DNA from: an uncultured Lachnospiraceae bacterium
Lineage (GTDB): Bacteria > Bacillota > Clostridia > Lachnospirales > Lachnospiraceae
DNA: 64,000 bases
Assembly (NCBI GenBank): GCA_947591155.1
Contig: CANQDA010000010.1
Span: 1 to 64,000, forward strand
Direction: 5' to 3'
The position numbers and the translations under genes are program-made. Numbering within the stretch: position 1 is the first letter of the stretch; each line of letters begins with the position of its first letter. Of the stretch, positions 45,142 through 54,396 are shown one piece after another. The notes beneath the pieces are model-generated. The model saw only the letters and a program-made list of their open reading frames with translations. It did not search any database and was not told the DNA's origin.

Positions 45142-46296
45142 ATGTTGGAATTTAAAGCTGTTTTAATTATTGTAACAGGGATGATGTTGGTTCTCCTGGG
45201 CTTATGCTGCAAAGAAAAGCGAATCGTTCATCCGGTTTCCTATACTTGGAATAAGAAACTGGATGTAACTTATTTTACTATTTTTTTCATGTTCTGGTTA
45301 TTTGCGATAAGTGTATCGGAATCCTATGATATCGCTAATTATCGTTATGCGTATAATGGACGCATCTCCCATGGCAAAGAAGTCGTCTTTGATCTTATTC
45401 GTTTTTTCTTTTATGACCATGGTTGGAGTTTTGACGCGTTTAAAATACTTTGGGTTACTATAGTAATTTTACTTTTATATATAGCTATAAAAAAGTACAG
45501 TAATTCACCGTGTGCAGTTGTCGCGCTTGCATTGGTGACTCCTTTGATCGGTTTCATTACACAAATGAGAAGCGCCTTGGTTGGAGCAATTTTTTTGAAT
45601 GCATTCCATCTTTTAGTTCAGGGAGGGAGAAAGAATCGGATAGCATATGCGGCGCTGATCATTTTAAGCGCTCAGATTCACATTATAGGGTATGGTTTTC
45701 TCATTTTCCTGTTTATCAATCCGGAAAGCAACAGAACATTCAAACCATTGTATTATTTTTTTATAGGCGTAGCAACGCTGATCGCATTGTTTTCCACAGG
45801 TTCTTTCTCCCAAGTCATTTACAGCATATTGGATCATTTGCCGGTAGCAGGCAAAGGCTTGGCCCGGGTATTGGAATATTTCCAAGGAGAAGGCAGCTCT
45901 TTCAAATATGCTTTCTTCCTGCTACTTAAGCATCAGTTTTTTTTCTCATTGACCGACAGGGCTTGCGAAGTACGGATGATGGAGCTGGATGTTTCGGATT
46001 TTGATATCCGAAAATACAGGATGATAAGGGAAGCAAATGTGCTTATGCTTATGTTTCTTCCGATAACGATGGTGTCCGCGTCTTTTGAGCGAATGTTTAA
46101 TTGCTTTGTTCTGATTCAGTATGCTATGATTTTTAATGCTGGGAGATCCAAGGTGTTGTTGTTCAAGAAGATATCATGGCAACAGAGTATACAATCCTTG
46201 ATGATTCTTATGGTCTTCTTTATGTTTACTGTTGAATGTTACTATAGTTCCAGTGATTTGATTACTATACTGAATAGTGTAAGATGGCCATTTTAG
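45142..46296 (+). CDS. EpsG/O-antigen polymerase-like membrane protein
   Basis: This 384-residue polytopic membrane protein has about ten hydrophobic segments. It has the EpsG-like N-terminal pattern, with FAISVSESYDIANYRYAYNG in the first extracytoplasmic loop and LVTPLIGFITQMRSALVGAI in a central helix pair; the MRSALVG arginine is conserved in the family. Such proteins polymerise repeat units (Wzy-like). It lies between two glycosyltransferase genes, as expected for a Wzx/Wzy locus. Confidence 0.82.
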   Translation: MLEFKAVLIIVTGMMLVLLGLCCKEKRIVHPVSYTWNKKLDVTYFTIFFMFWLFAISVSESYDIANYRYAYNGRISHGKEVVFDLIRFFFYDHGWSFDAFKILWVTIVILLLYIAIKKYSNSPCAVVALALVTPLIGFITQMRSALVGAIFLNAFHLLVQGGRKNRIAYAALIILSAQIHIIGYGFLIFLFINPESNRTFKPLYYFFIGVATLIALFSTGSFSQVIYSILDHLPVAGKGLARVLEYFQGEGSSFKYAFFLLLKHQFFFSLTDRACEVRMMELDVSDFDIRKYRMIREANVLMLMFLPITMVSASFERMFNCFVLIQYAMIFNAGRSKVLLFKKISWQQSIQSLMILMVFFMFTVECYYSSSDLITILNSVRWPF

Positions 46297-46324
46297 AAAC
46301 GGCAACTTTTCGAAAGGTAATAAT

Positions 46325-47494
46325 ATGAGTAGTGTATTGTTTATCTATGAGACGGAGATGCCGACAGTAAGTATCACGCGAAACTTTTGGCAAAGCCTTT
46401 CTGATGAATATGGGATTGATGTGAGATTTGTTCGTCTGTTGGACGTACAGCTTTCAGATGTCAACTGGTGCGATATACTGGTAATGATTCGCCCGAACAA
46501 TGCTTATGCATGGAGAATCGCAGCTGCAACGCATAAAACCGGTCGATTTGTTATAACCATGTGTGATGATGACTTGCTTCATCTTCCAAAATCCCACCCC
46601 GATCTGCCATGGCAGAAAGGAGGCCTTATAAAGGCCTTAAGATATTCAAATGCCCTTATGAGTTGCAACAGATATTTAATTGATCAGATGTCTGGCCTTA
46701 CTCTTGACGGGCGTTCATCGCTGGTAGACACAGTAGTGAGACCAGAAGAGATATTAGATAGAGATTACGATTCAGAGGGCGGAAGCGCTGTTCGGATCGT
46801 CTATGCTGCAGGCGGCGGGCAACATGAGGCTTTATTTGAGCAGCTTGTTCTTCCGGCGCTTCTGAAAGTGGCGACCCAAAATCCGAATAAAATAACTCTG
46901 ACTTTTGTTTCGGTGCATCCACAATGCGACGAACTGGAGAAAATTATTCCTGTTACGTATGTCGATGGAATGCCGCTACTCGAATACAGAAAGTATATGG
47001 AGGATCAAAAGTTCGACATAGGAATCTCCCCGCTGGAAGACACATCCTTCTCAAAGTGTAAATATTTTAATAAGTATCTTGAATATACATTATCCGGTAT
47101 AGTCGGAATATATTCCAACGTTCAACCTTATACATTCGTGGTGCAGGACGGATTTAACGGATTTTTAGCCGATAATACAGATAAAGCCTGGGAAGAAAAG
47201 CTGAGTTTGGCCATCCTCGATTCGAATTTACGAAAAGCATGTGCTAAAAGAGCTCAAAAGCATGTGGTTTCGAGCTTTGCTGAACGTGTATTAATGGAAC
47301 GGATGTTTGCAGATATTCCGGAACTCCGAAAGAATTACAAGGGCCATTCTTCATGCCGAAACTTTTTTGTATGGAGAATACAATATTTGCTGTTAAGATA
47401 TGCAGAGTATCTCTACAAGGTTTTCTTTTATATAAAAAGTGAAGGATTCAATAGTGTAAAAAAGAAATTATTTTCACGGTTCAAAAGAAAATAA
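46325..47494 (+). CDS. Glycosyltransferase (GT-B, GT4-like)
   Basis: This 389-residue protein has a GT-B-like pattern. The N-terminal half has LLDVQLSDVNWCDILVMIRP. The C-terminal half has RIVYAAGGGQHEALFEQL, FDIGISPLEDTSFSKCKYFN and KYLEYTLSGIVGIYSNV, the usual donor-site region in which a conserved Glu follows the Lys-Tyr segment. Substrate specificity cannot be told. It lies 29 bp after the polymerase-like gene and 49 bp before the flippase gene. Confidence 0.75.
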   Translation: MSSVLFIYETEMPTVSITRNFWQSLSDEYGIDVRFVRLLDVQLSDVNWCDILVMIRPNNAYAWRIAAATHKTGRFVITMCDDDLLHLPKSHPDLPWQKGGLIKALRYSNALMSCNRYLIDQMSGLTLDGRSSLVDTVVRPEEILDRDYDSEGGSAVRIVYAAGGGQHEALFEQLVLPALLKVATQNPNKITLTFVSVHPQCDELEKIIPVTYVDGMPLLEYRKYMEDQKFDIGISPLEDTSFSKCKYFNKYLEYTLSGIVGIYSNVQPYTFVVQDGFNGFLADNTDKAWEEKLSLAILDSNLRKACAKRAQKHVVSSFAERVLMERMFADIPELRKNYKGHSSCRNFFVWRIQYLLLRYAEYLYKVFFYIKSEGFNSVKKKLFSRFKRK

Positions 47495-47542
47495 TTGTGC
47501 AAGCTATTCGCAAATGGCTGACTATGAAAGGGAAGAAGTCAT

Positions 47543-49018
47543 ATGGAGCAGGTTTCAAGAAAGCAGTTCACAAACGGAGCTATCTGGAAAATAATAGAGT
47601 CCTTTTCATCGAAAGGAATAACTATGATAGTCTCTATTATTTTGGCCAGGATATTGATGCCGCGGGATTATGGTGTCATCGCACTGACAACTATTTTTCT
47701 TAATCTGTCCGATATTTTGATCGATGGCGGATTCAGCACTACCCTGATAAGAAAAAAGAATGTCGATGACTGCGATTATAGCTGTGTTCTGACGGTTAGC
47801 TTTTTGATTGCAACGGTTCTCTACCTTGTTTTTTTTGCTGCGGCACCATTTATCGCAACTTATTATGAGGAATCGCTGTTTTGCCCTGTTTTGAGGGTGC
47901 TTGGCCTCACTGTATTTATTCAGGCGTTTGCGGCTACAAGGACGGCCATAGTTAACCGAAATATGCAGTTTAAACTATTATGCTGGTGCAATATTGCAGG
48001 CAGTATCATATCAGGTATTGTTGGAATTGTGGCTGCATATGCAGGTTGTGGAGTATGGGCTATTGTTATTCAGAGATTACTGTATAATGTATTAGTTACG
48101 GGTCTATTATTCTTTTGCGTTAAGTTTAAAATCAAATGGCAGGTTAATATTGAGAGACTGAAAGAAATTATAAAATTCAGCATAGGCGTGGTAAGCGCTT
48201 CTCTGTTATATTTTGTTGCAAACAATATGTATAATGCGGTAATCGGAAAACGTTACTCTGTGACAGATCTTGGGTACAGCAGTAAGGGGAATCAGTTACC
48301 TGAACAATTTTCGCTTTATACATTTTCAGCTGTTTCAGGCGTTCTGCTTCCCACTATCTCATCGTGTCAGGACGATCTGGATCGCGTCAAACACATTATT
48401 CGAAAAGTGACTGCGTTTAGCACATACATTATTTTCCCTCTTATGACAGGCATGATGCTGACATCTGAAGAAGTGATCGTGCTTCTTCTCACAGAAAAGT
48501 GGCGGGCGGCGGCGCCAATCATGATAGGTGCCTGCATTTATTATATTGGTATGCCATTTATCCTTATGAATTCGCAAGTGTATTATGCTCTTGGACATAG
48601 CTTCATGAAAGTTAAGATTGAAATTATACGACTTGTTATGATGATTCTGGGATTGATCATCGGAAGCTTTGTACTTAACTGCAGTATCGCTCAACTGTCT
48701 CTTATCAGTGGGACGATAATGATCATAGCGGCAGCTATAAGCGCCTATGAGGCTGGCAAGATGATGCATTATACAATCAATGAGATGCTTTCTGATCTAT
48801 GGAAACCTGTAGCCTCAACCGCAGTGATGGGGTTTGGGGTATGGATGGTAGGCTGGTTTTTGCGTGCAAACGGTATAGACGGAATCATAATTTCATTTGC
48901 TATAAAGGTATCTGTTGGGGTTTTTGTATATTTTATTATGTCTATTTTACTAAAACCGGATGGCTATCGGGAAATTACGAGCACTTTATTTGGAATAGCA
49001 AGAAGTAGAGGACTATAA
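47543..49018 (+). CDS. Wzx-like oligosaccharide flippase (MOP superfamily)
   Basis: This 491-residue protein has a long series of hydrophobic segments and the opening IWKIIESFSSKGITMIVSI with LARILMPRDYGVIALT, the signature of the PST/TuaB-like branch of the MOP superfamily. It should move undecaprenyl-linked repeat units outward before polymerisation by the EpsG/Wzy-like protein. The start has a GGAAG site. It ends the polysaccharide assembly part of the locus. Confidence 0.9.
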   Translation: MEQVSRKQFTNGAIWKIIESFSSKGITMIVSIILARILMPRDYGVIALTTIFLNLSDILIDGGFSTTLIRKKNVDDCDYSCVLTVSFLIATVLYLVFFAAAPFIATYYEESLFCPVLRVLGLTVFIQAFAATRTAIVNRNMQFKLLCWCNIAGSIISGIVGIVAAYAGCGVWAIVIQRLLYNVLVTGLLFFCVKFKIKWQVNIERLKEIIKFSIGVVSASLLYFVANNMYNAVIGKRYSVTDLGYSSKGNQLPEQFSLYTFSAVSGVLLPTISSCQDDLDRVKHIIRKVTAFSTYIIFPLMTGMMLTSEEVIVLLLTEKWRAAAPIMIGACIYYIGMPFILMNSQVYYALGHSFMKVKIEIIRLVMMILGLIIGSFVLNCSIAQLSLISGTIMIIAAAISAYEAGKMMHYTINEMLSDLWKPVASTAVMGFGVWMVGWFLRANGIDGIIISFAIKVSVGVFVYFIMSILLKPDGYREITSTLFGIARSRGL

Positions 49019-49081
49019 CGGGAAAGAGAATAGAAAAAGGTATTAACTCGCTTATACTTTGATAATGTGCAGGGGTTGCCT

Positions 49082-50125
49082 ATGAAAGAGAACAAGATTG
49101 GGAAGGCAATTTCATATTTACGAAAGAGGGCAGGCTATACCCAGAAGGATCTGGCGGATCGTATCGGAATCAGTGACAAAGCTGTGTCCAAGTGGGAGAG
49201 GGGACTTGGACTGCCGGATATCGGGTATCTGAGGAAGCTTTCCATCCTTTTGGATACAGATACGGATAGTTTGTTGGCCGGTGATGTCGTTCATCATGAC
49301 AGCGACTGGCAGGGCATTCTTTTGTTGGATGAGAATCCATACAAGATTGGCGCAGGGACAATCATTTATGATAAACCAATCGTTTACTTCCTCCTGAGCT
49401 ATTTCCTTCTCGTGGGGATCAGAGATATCCTGATCGCCTGTTCATCCGACGATAAGAAATATATAGATGAGACGCTCGGAGACGGCAGGGATTATGGAAT
49501 TCGGCTTAGAACGGTTTGCGGCTCACTTCAGGATGCTGTAAAGTACAACATGACAGCAAAGAATACCATGATGGTTTATGGGCGTTGTCTGCTCTATGGA
49601 GTGGATCAGACACGTTTTTTCCAGAAGGCGATGATGAACCGGGAGCGATTCACAATGCTTGTGCTTCCCAAACGACTCAATCACTCATTTTCCCGCATTG
49701 CTATCGATCGGGACAAAAAGGTTGTCAGCTTGGATTCGGATGAGCTGTTGTGGACACAATATGATTTCAGCGATATTCCGATTCTGTTTTTTCCAACGGA
49801 ATTTTTGACTGATATGGCAGTTGGGACAGACGTTGCATCCTACATTGCCAGATACGCATCCGAAAATGAACTGTTTGTTCAGATGCTAGATCGCGGTTTT
49901 GTAGAGATCGAGGTGGACAATTGGGTGAATGTTCAGGAGGCGTCCGCTTTCCTGAAGATCGTTCAGGATAATTGCGGGATGAACGTATACTGTATCGAGG
50001 AAGTGGCCTGGCGACGGGGCTTTATCTCCTTGGAGCAGCTGAGAGAACATGGTGAAAGAAAGAAAGGGACAGAATATGGAGATTATATATTAAGTCTCTG
50101 CAATCGTGTTCAGGCAGGAAATTAA
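49082..50125 (+). CDS. HTH (XRE) regulator fused to a degenerate RmlA-like nucleotidyltransferase domain
   Basis: The start is the ATG at 49082 with AGGGG at good spacing; a GTG five codons upstream is in frame. Residues 1-60 are an XRE helix-turn-helix (RAGYTQKDLADRIGISDKAV). From about 75 on, the protein follows glucose-1-phosphate thymidylyltransferase: YDKPIVYFLLSYFLLVGIRD, ETLGDGRDYGIRLRTV, and C-terminal YCIEEVAWRRGFISLEQL. However, the nucleotide-binding GGxGTRL loop is replaced by LDENPYKIGAGT. It is likely a transcription factor that senses a nucleotide sugar through a catalytically dead domain. It lies between the glycan and biosynthetic operons. Confidence 0.82.
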   Translation: MKENKIGKAISYLRKRAGYTQKDLADRIGISDKAVSKWERGLGLPDIGYLRKLSILLDTDTDSLLAGDVVHHDSDWQGILLLDENPYKIGAGTIIYDKPIVYFLLSYFLLVGIRDILIACSSDDKKYIDETLGDGRDYGIRLRTVCGSLQDAVKYNMTAKNTMMVYGRCLLYGVDQTRFFQKAMMNRERFTMLVLPKRLNHSFSRIAIDRDKKVVSLDSDELLWTQYDFSDIPILFFPTEFLTDMAVGTDVASYIARYASENELFVQMLDRGFVEIEVDNWVNVQEASAFLKIVQDNCGMNVYCIEEVAWRRGFISLEQLREHGERKKGTEYGDYILSLCNRVQAGN

Positions 50126-50237
50126 TGTCTCAAGGTGAATGTAAGGTAAACGGATAGTCGGTTGGCGAGATGCTGACTGAATTGTATTGTAATATTAGGT
50201 GATAATATATTTTTTGAAAAGGAGAAAAGGTAAAGAT

Positions 50238-51374
50238 ATGGCAGGAATACAGTTATTTAAAGCAAAATATGAAGTAGAGGAATGCCTTGAGCAGATCAGG
50301 GAATGTCTGGAGGTAGGTTGGACAGGTCTTGGTTTTAAAACAGTGCAGTTCGAAGAAGCATGGAAAGCTTATACGGGACTTCCGTTTGCGCATTATCTGA
50401 ATTCATCTACGATAGGTCTTTACATGGCAGTAGACATTCTGAAAGAACAGTATGGATGGGCAGATGACGACGAGATCATCACTACGCCGATCACTTTTGT
50501 TTCTTCAAATCATGCGATTTTGAAGTCCCATATGAAAGCGGTATTCGCTGATATTGATGATACTATGTGCCTGACGCCGCAATCCGTGAAAGAGCATATC
50601 ACAGATCGGACAAGAGCAGTCATGTATGTAGGGCTTGGCGGAAATATGGGACATTATTACGAAATCGTAGATATTTGCAAGGAACATGGACTGAAACTGA
50701 TTCTTGACGCAGCCCATATGGCCGGAACACGCTACAAGGGAGAGATTCCGGGACGGGAAGCGGAAGTAGTCGTCTATTCATTTCAGGCGGTGAAGAATCT
50801 TCCTACCGCAGATTCAGGTATGATCTGCTTCAAAAGAGGAGAATTCGACGAGATCGTCAGAAAAAAATGTTGGCTGGGGATCAACAAGGATACCTATTCT
50901 AGATCTTCGGACAGTGGAAATTACAAGTGGAAGTATGATGTGGAATATATCGGGGACAAAGGGCATGGAAATTCTGTGATGGCGGCGATCGGTTTAGTAC
51001 AGATCAAATACTTAGATCGTGACAATGCTTATAGAAGACAGTTGGCTACTTGGTATAGGGAAGAGCTGAAAGAATGCGAAGACAAAGTAAAAACCGTTCG
51101 CATTGAGGACGGATGCGAAAGCTCATATCATCTGTTCCAAATCTGCGTAGAGGATAGGGATGCATTGATGATGGCATTGAATGCGGCGGAGATTTACCCG
51201 GGTGTACATTATGCCAGCAATATCAATTACAGAATGTACGAATATGCAAAGGGAACCTGCCCTTATTCTGATTATGTGAGCGACCATACGATCAGCCTTC
51301 CTATGAACCTTTATCTCACATACGACGATGTTAAAAAGATATGTGCTGTGATTAAGAATTTTGTGAATAGATGA
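50238..51374 (+). CDS. DegT/DnrJ/EryC1/StrS-family PLP aminotransferase
   Basis: The ATG at 50238 follows AAAGGTAAAG and gives MAGIQLFKAKYEVEECLEQ. The 378-residue fold-type I aminotransferase has the PLP Asp in LILDAAHMAG (about 157) and the Schiff-base Lys at about 186 in VYSFQAVKNLPTADSG. The last motif deviates from the usual FxxxKxxxxGEGG. Most family members aminate keto-sugars. Here it opens the biosynthetic run, and its donor could be the 4-keto sugar from the FlaA1-like enzyme or a ketone made by the transketolase pair (both inferences). Confidence 0.88.
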   Translation: MAGIQLFKAKYEVEECLEQIRECLEVGWTGLGFKTVQFEEAWKAYTGLPFAHYLNSSTIGLYMAVDILKEQYGWADDDEIITTPITFVSSNHAILKSHMKAVFADIDDTMCLTPQSVKEHITDRTRAVMYVGLGGNMGHYYEIVDICKEHGLKLILDAAHMAGTRYKGEIPGREAEVVVYSFQAVKNLPTADSGMICFKRGEFDEIVRKKCWLGINKDTYSRSSDSGNYKWKYDVEYIGDKGHGNSVMAAIGLVQIKYLDRDNAYRRQLATWYREELKECEDKVKTVRIEDGCESSYHLFQICVEDRDALMMALNAAEIYPGVHYASNINYRMYEYAKGTCPYSDYVSDHTISLPMNLYLTYDDVKKICAVIKNFVNR

Positions 51375-51384
51375 GGTCTATATA

Positions 51385-51936
51385 ATGGTATACGAAAAAG
51401 TGATTAGCGGAAAACTTGTAGATTTAAAAGCGGCTGATATTGATGATGCGGAGTTCACTTTATCCATACGGCAGGATCCGGAAATGACGAAACACTTGCC
51501 GCGTTTAGATATCACAATGGATCAGCAGAAAGAGTGGATAAAAAGGCAACGCGAGGAGGAGAACGGTTATTTTTTTGTGGTGTGGGATAAGCAGGGCAAC
51601 AGGCTTGGAACGATGAGCGTTTATGATATAAACGGGGATACAGGAGAAGGCGGACGGCTGGCGTTATATGGCGATCCGATGCAAAAAATCGAAGCGGGTC
51701 TGTTGATGCTGGAATTTGACTTTGATGTGCTTCGTCTGGAACATATTATTGGTTGGGTAGAAGCTGACAATAAGCCTGCTTTAAGGTGGAACAAAATGTT
51801 TGGAGCAATTTTCAATGAACCTGAAATCGACAAAAGAGGGAAAATGATTCAAAGATTTACTATAACTAAAGACGATGCACGGGTTGCTTGCAAAAAAATA
51901 CGGGGTATCTTGCAAAAAACGGTTGCTTCAGAATAA
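51385..51936 (+). CDS. GNAT N-acetyltransferase (RimJ/RimL type)
   Basis: This 183-residue GNAT has the core pattern VDLKAADIDDAEFTLSIRQD at the N-terminus, a beta-4/5 region GRLALYGDP and the late FDFDVLRLEHIIGWVEADN segment with NKPALRWNKMFG. This is the RimJ/RimL type, which in glycan loci often acetylates 4-amino sugars. It lies 10 bp after the DegT aminotransferase, so N-acetylation of the newly introduced amine is the likely job. Confidence 0.85.
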   Translation: MVYEKVISGKLVDLKAADIDDAEFTLSIRQDPEMTKHLPRLDITMDQQKEWIKRQREEENGYFFVVWDKQGNRLGTMSVYDINGDTGEGGRLALYGDPMQKIEAGLLMLEFDFDVLRLEHIIGWVEADNKPALRWNKMFGAIFNEPEIDKRGKMIQRFTITKDDARVACKKIRGILQKTVASE

Positions 51937-52061
51937 TAGGATGCCAAGGAATTTGAGAGATAAAAAGAGAGGTTTTTCATACGGACACGCAAGATGCATT
52001 GAAGATGTAAGATGACTGAAAACAGCAAAATAATTTATAAAAGTGATAGGAGGAACATACC

Positions 52062-52286
52062 ATGACAAACGAAGAGAAACTGGAACTGTTGGAAGAGGTA
52101 ATGGAGATGGATCCGGGAACCTTGAAGCCGGAGATGGCTTTGGAGAATCTGGAAGAATGGAACAGTATTGCGGTAATTTCTTTTATTGCAATGGTGGATG
52201 ATGAGTTTGATAAAGTAATTAAGAGCGCTGTAATTAAAGAACAGAAGACGGTAGCCGATTTGATGGCTCTGATGGAGGAGGAATAG
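52062..52286 (+). CDS. Acyl carrier protein 1
   Basis: This 74-residue acidic helical protein has the phosphopantetheine Ser at about 35 in EEWNSIAVIS, a variant of the usual DSL motif. ATAGGAGG precedes the start. It is followed after three bases by an SDR gene. Not the housekeeping ACP: the sequence is diverged and the context is a dedicated biosynthetic operon. A second ACP gene lies two genes later. Confidence 0.88.
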   Translation: MTNEEKLELLEEVMEMDPGTLKPEMALENLEEWNSIAVISFIAMVDDEFDKVIKSAVIKEQKTVADLMALMEEE

Positions 52287-52289
52287 TCT

Positions 52290-53045
52290 ATGATCAATCC
52301 CATGGACCTGAGTGGAAAGCATATTCTGATTACGGGCGGCTCTTCCGGCATTGGCCGGAAATGTGCGATTCAGGCTAGCCGGCTCGGGGCCAGAGTTACG
52401 ATCATTGCTCGTAACGAGGAGCGTCTCAAGGAGACAGTCCAATTGATGGACAGATCTGAGGAACAAGCCTGGTATGCGTTTGACTTGAATGAGACGGGAC
52501 AAATCGAAAATTTGATAAACACAATTACTGCAGAACGTGGAAAGGCGGACGGGTTTGTTCATGCGGCGGGCATTGGAACAGGGCGGATGCTTAGACAGAC
52601 AACGCCCAGATTTGTTGAGAAAATGTTTCGCATTCACACATTGGCGCTCTTTGAAACAGTGAGATGTCTCTCACTTGGAAATAACCTGAATGAGGGAGCT
52701 TCTCTGGTAACAATATCTTCTCTGGCTGCGAAGATAGGGAATATTTCTCAGGGAGCTTATGGGGCAGCAAAAGCTAGCATGGAAGGCTTTCTGAATCCGA
52801 TAGCTCTGGAATTGGGAGCAAGAGGCATCCGTTTTAATGCTATTGAGTATGGGTTCGTGCAGACAGAAATGACTCAGGAGTATATGGATTTCGGAGATCA
52901 CAAATTGCTTGAAGCACAGTATCTGGGACTCATAGGTGCTGAAGATGCGGCAAACGTAGTGCTGTTTCTTTTGAGTGATGCATGTAGATATATCACGGCG
53001 GCCGTCTTGCCTATTGGGGGAGGGTATGGGGGAAAGATAGGATAG
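52290..53045 (+). CDS. Short-chain dehydrogenase, 3-oxoacyl-ACP reductase-like
   Basis: This 251-residue SDR has the NADP site ILITGGSSGIGRKCA and an Arg-rich cofactor segment ARNEERLKET favouring NADP. The catalytic Ser lies in TISSLAAK and the Tyr/Lys pair in GAYGAAKASMEGF. Position between ACP1 and KAS III suggests reduction of the beta-ketoacyl-ACP made by the latter (FabG-like). Its ribosome site GGAGGAGG lies inside the 3' end of ACP1, so the two are translationally coupled. Confidence 0.88.
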   Translation: MINPMDLSGKHILITGGSSGIGRKCAIQASRLGARVTIIARNEERLKETVQLMDRSEEQAWYAFDLNETGQIENLINTITAERGKADGFVHAAGIGTGRMLRQTTPRFVEKMFRIHTLALFETVRCLSLGNNLNEGASLVTISSLAAKIGNISQGAYGAAKASMEGFLNPIALELGARGIRFNAIEYGFVQTEMTQEYMDFGDHKLLEAQYLGLIGAEDAANVVLFLLSDACRYITAAVLPIGGGYGGKIG

Positions 53046-53066
53046 TAGTATGAGGAGGTGATTTGA

Positions 53067-54131
53067 GTGTCAACGGCGATGTTTGAAGGAGTAAAGATTA
53101 CCGGTTTAGCCTGTGCAGTACCTAAGAAGATTAATTCAATTTCTGATTTCGTAGACAGGTTTGATATTGACAGGGTCATTAATACGACTGGAATAAAAGA
53201 ACGACATGTTGTAAGTGAGCGGCAAAGCGCAAGTGATCTTTGCTATGAAGCGGCAAAAGAGCTGATTGAGCATAAAGGATATCCCAAAGACAGCTTTGAT
53301 GGAATTATTTTGGTCACTCAGACTCCGGACTACTGTGTTCCGGCAACAGCCCATATTTTGCATACGCGTCTCGGATTATCAAATGAGTGTATGGCATGGG
53401 ATATTAATTTGGGCTGTTCCGGTTTTGTTTATGCGCTTTATATGGCGGCATCCATGGTACAGGCAGGGGCTCTGAAACGGATATTATTGTGCTGCGGAGA
53501 GGCTCATTCCAGAATATGGCCTGCGAGCGACCAGTCGACGACAGTTTTATTTGGCGATGCGGGAAGTGCAGTTATTCTCGAAAAAGGCGAAGACATTATG
53601 CATGCGATAATGAGAGCTGATGGATCTGGATATCAGGCGATTATTTATCCGGGGCTCAGCGCAAGAGTCAAAGTGGATTTGTCCAATGTAAACTACGATG
53701 AAATATGCCCTAAAATGGACGGAGCAGCCGTACTGGAATTTGCTTTCAGACGGGAACCTCGTTTATTTAAAGACTTCTTTGAAGCCTTTGGCGGGACAAT
53801 TGATGATTATGATTATTGTGTGTTTCATCAGGCAAACTTATTTATGATGGAACATATTCGGAAGAGAATTCATCTTGCGAAAGAGAAAATGCCTGTCTCC
53901 CTGGATCGGTTTGGCAATACTAGCAGTGTAAGTATTCCTCTTACAATTGCGGATCTATGTCAGAGAACACCGGTGCAGGATCGAATGCGTTTTATTGTCT
54001 CAGGTTTTGGAATCGGTTTGTCGTGGGGCATTATGGACTTCACGATGGAAAAGGAAGATATTCTCCCGATTATTGAGACCGATGAGTATTTTCGGGAAGC
54101 ATATGGAAGTGAAAAGACTATATTAAAATGA
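53067..54131 (+). CDS. 3-oxoacyl-ACP synthase III (FabH-like)
   Basis: This 354-residue thiolase-fold enzyme starts at a GTG (53067) behind GGAGGTGA. The full catalytic triad is present: Cys at about 117 (NLGCSGFVYA), His254 (VFHQANLFM) and Asn284 (FGNTSSVSIP). It should condense an acyl starter with malonyl-ACP, or else only transfer or esterify the acyl group as some KAS III relatives do. It sits between an SDR and a second ACP. Confidence 0.9.
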   Translation: MSTAMFEGVKITGLACAVPKKINSISDFVDRFDIDRVINTTGIKERHVVSERQSASDLCYEAAKELIEHKGYPKDSFDGIILVTQTPDYCVPATAHILHTRLGLSNECMAWDINLGCSGFVYALYMAASMVQAGALKRILLCCGEAHSRIWPASDQSTTVLFGDAGSAVILEKGEDIMHAIMRADGSGYQAIIYPGLSARVKVDLSNVNYDEICPKMDGAAVLEFAFRREPRLFKDFFEAFGGTIDDYDYCVFHQANLFMMEHIRKRIHLAKEKMPVSLDRFGNTSSVSIPLTIADLCQRTPVQDRMRFIVSGFGIGLSWGIMDFTMEKEDILPIIETDEYFREAYGSEKTILK

Positions 54132-54153
54132 TTTCTGGAAAAGAGGTAAAGTT

Positions 54154-54396
54154 ATGTCAAATATAGAAAAGTACAACAATGCATTTATTGAAACATTTGA
54201 GATTACAGAGGATCAGCTTGCAGGCTTGAAGTATCAGGACATAGCGGCATGGGATTCTGTAGGACATATGGGTTTGATCGCAGCGCTGGAGGACGCATTT
54301 GATATCATGATGGACACAGACGATATCATTGACCTTAGCTCTTATGAAAAAGGCAAGGAAATTCTGGCGAAGGATGAGTATGGGGTTGAGTTTTAA
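54154..54396 (+). CDS. Acyl carrier protein 2
   Basis: This 80-residue ACP has the phosphopantetheine Ser at about 35 in AAWDSVGHMGLI, and an acidic helix III (DIMMDTDDIIDL). The stop overlaps the start of the AMP-ligase gene by one base (TAATG), which suggests that this ACP is the partner loaded by that ligase. Sequence identity with ACP1 is low, so the two probably serve different steps. Confidence 0.88.
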   Translation: MSNIEKYNNAFIETFEITEDQLAGLKYQDIAAWDSVGHMGLIAALEDAFDIMMDTDDIIDLSSYEKGKEILAKDEYGVEF

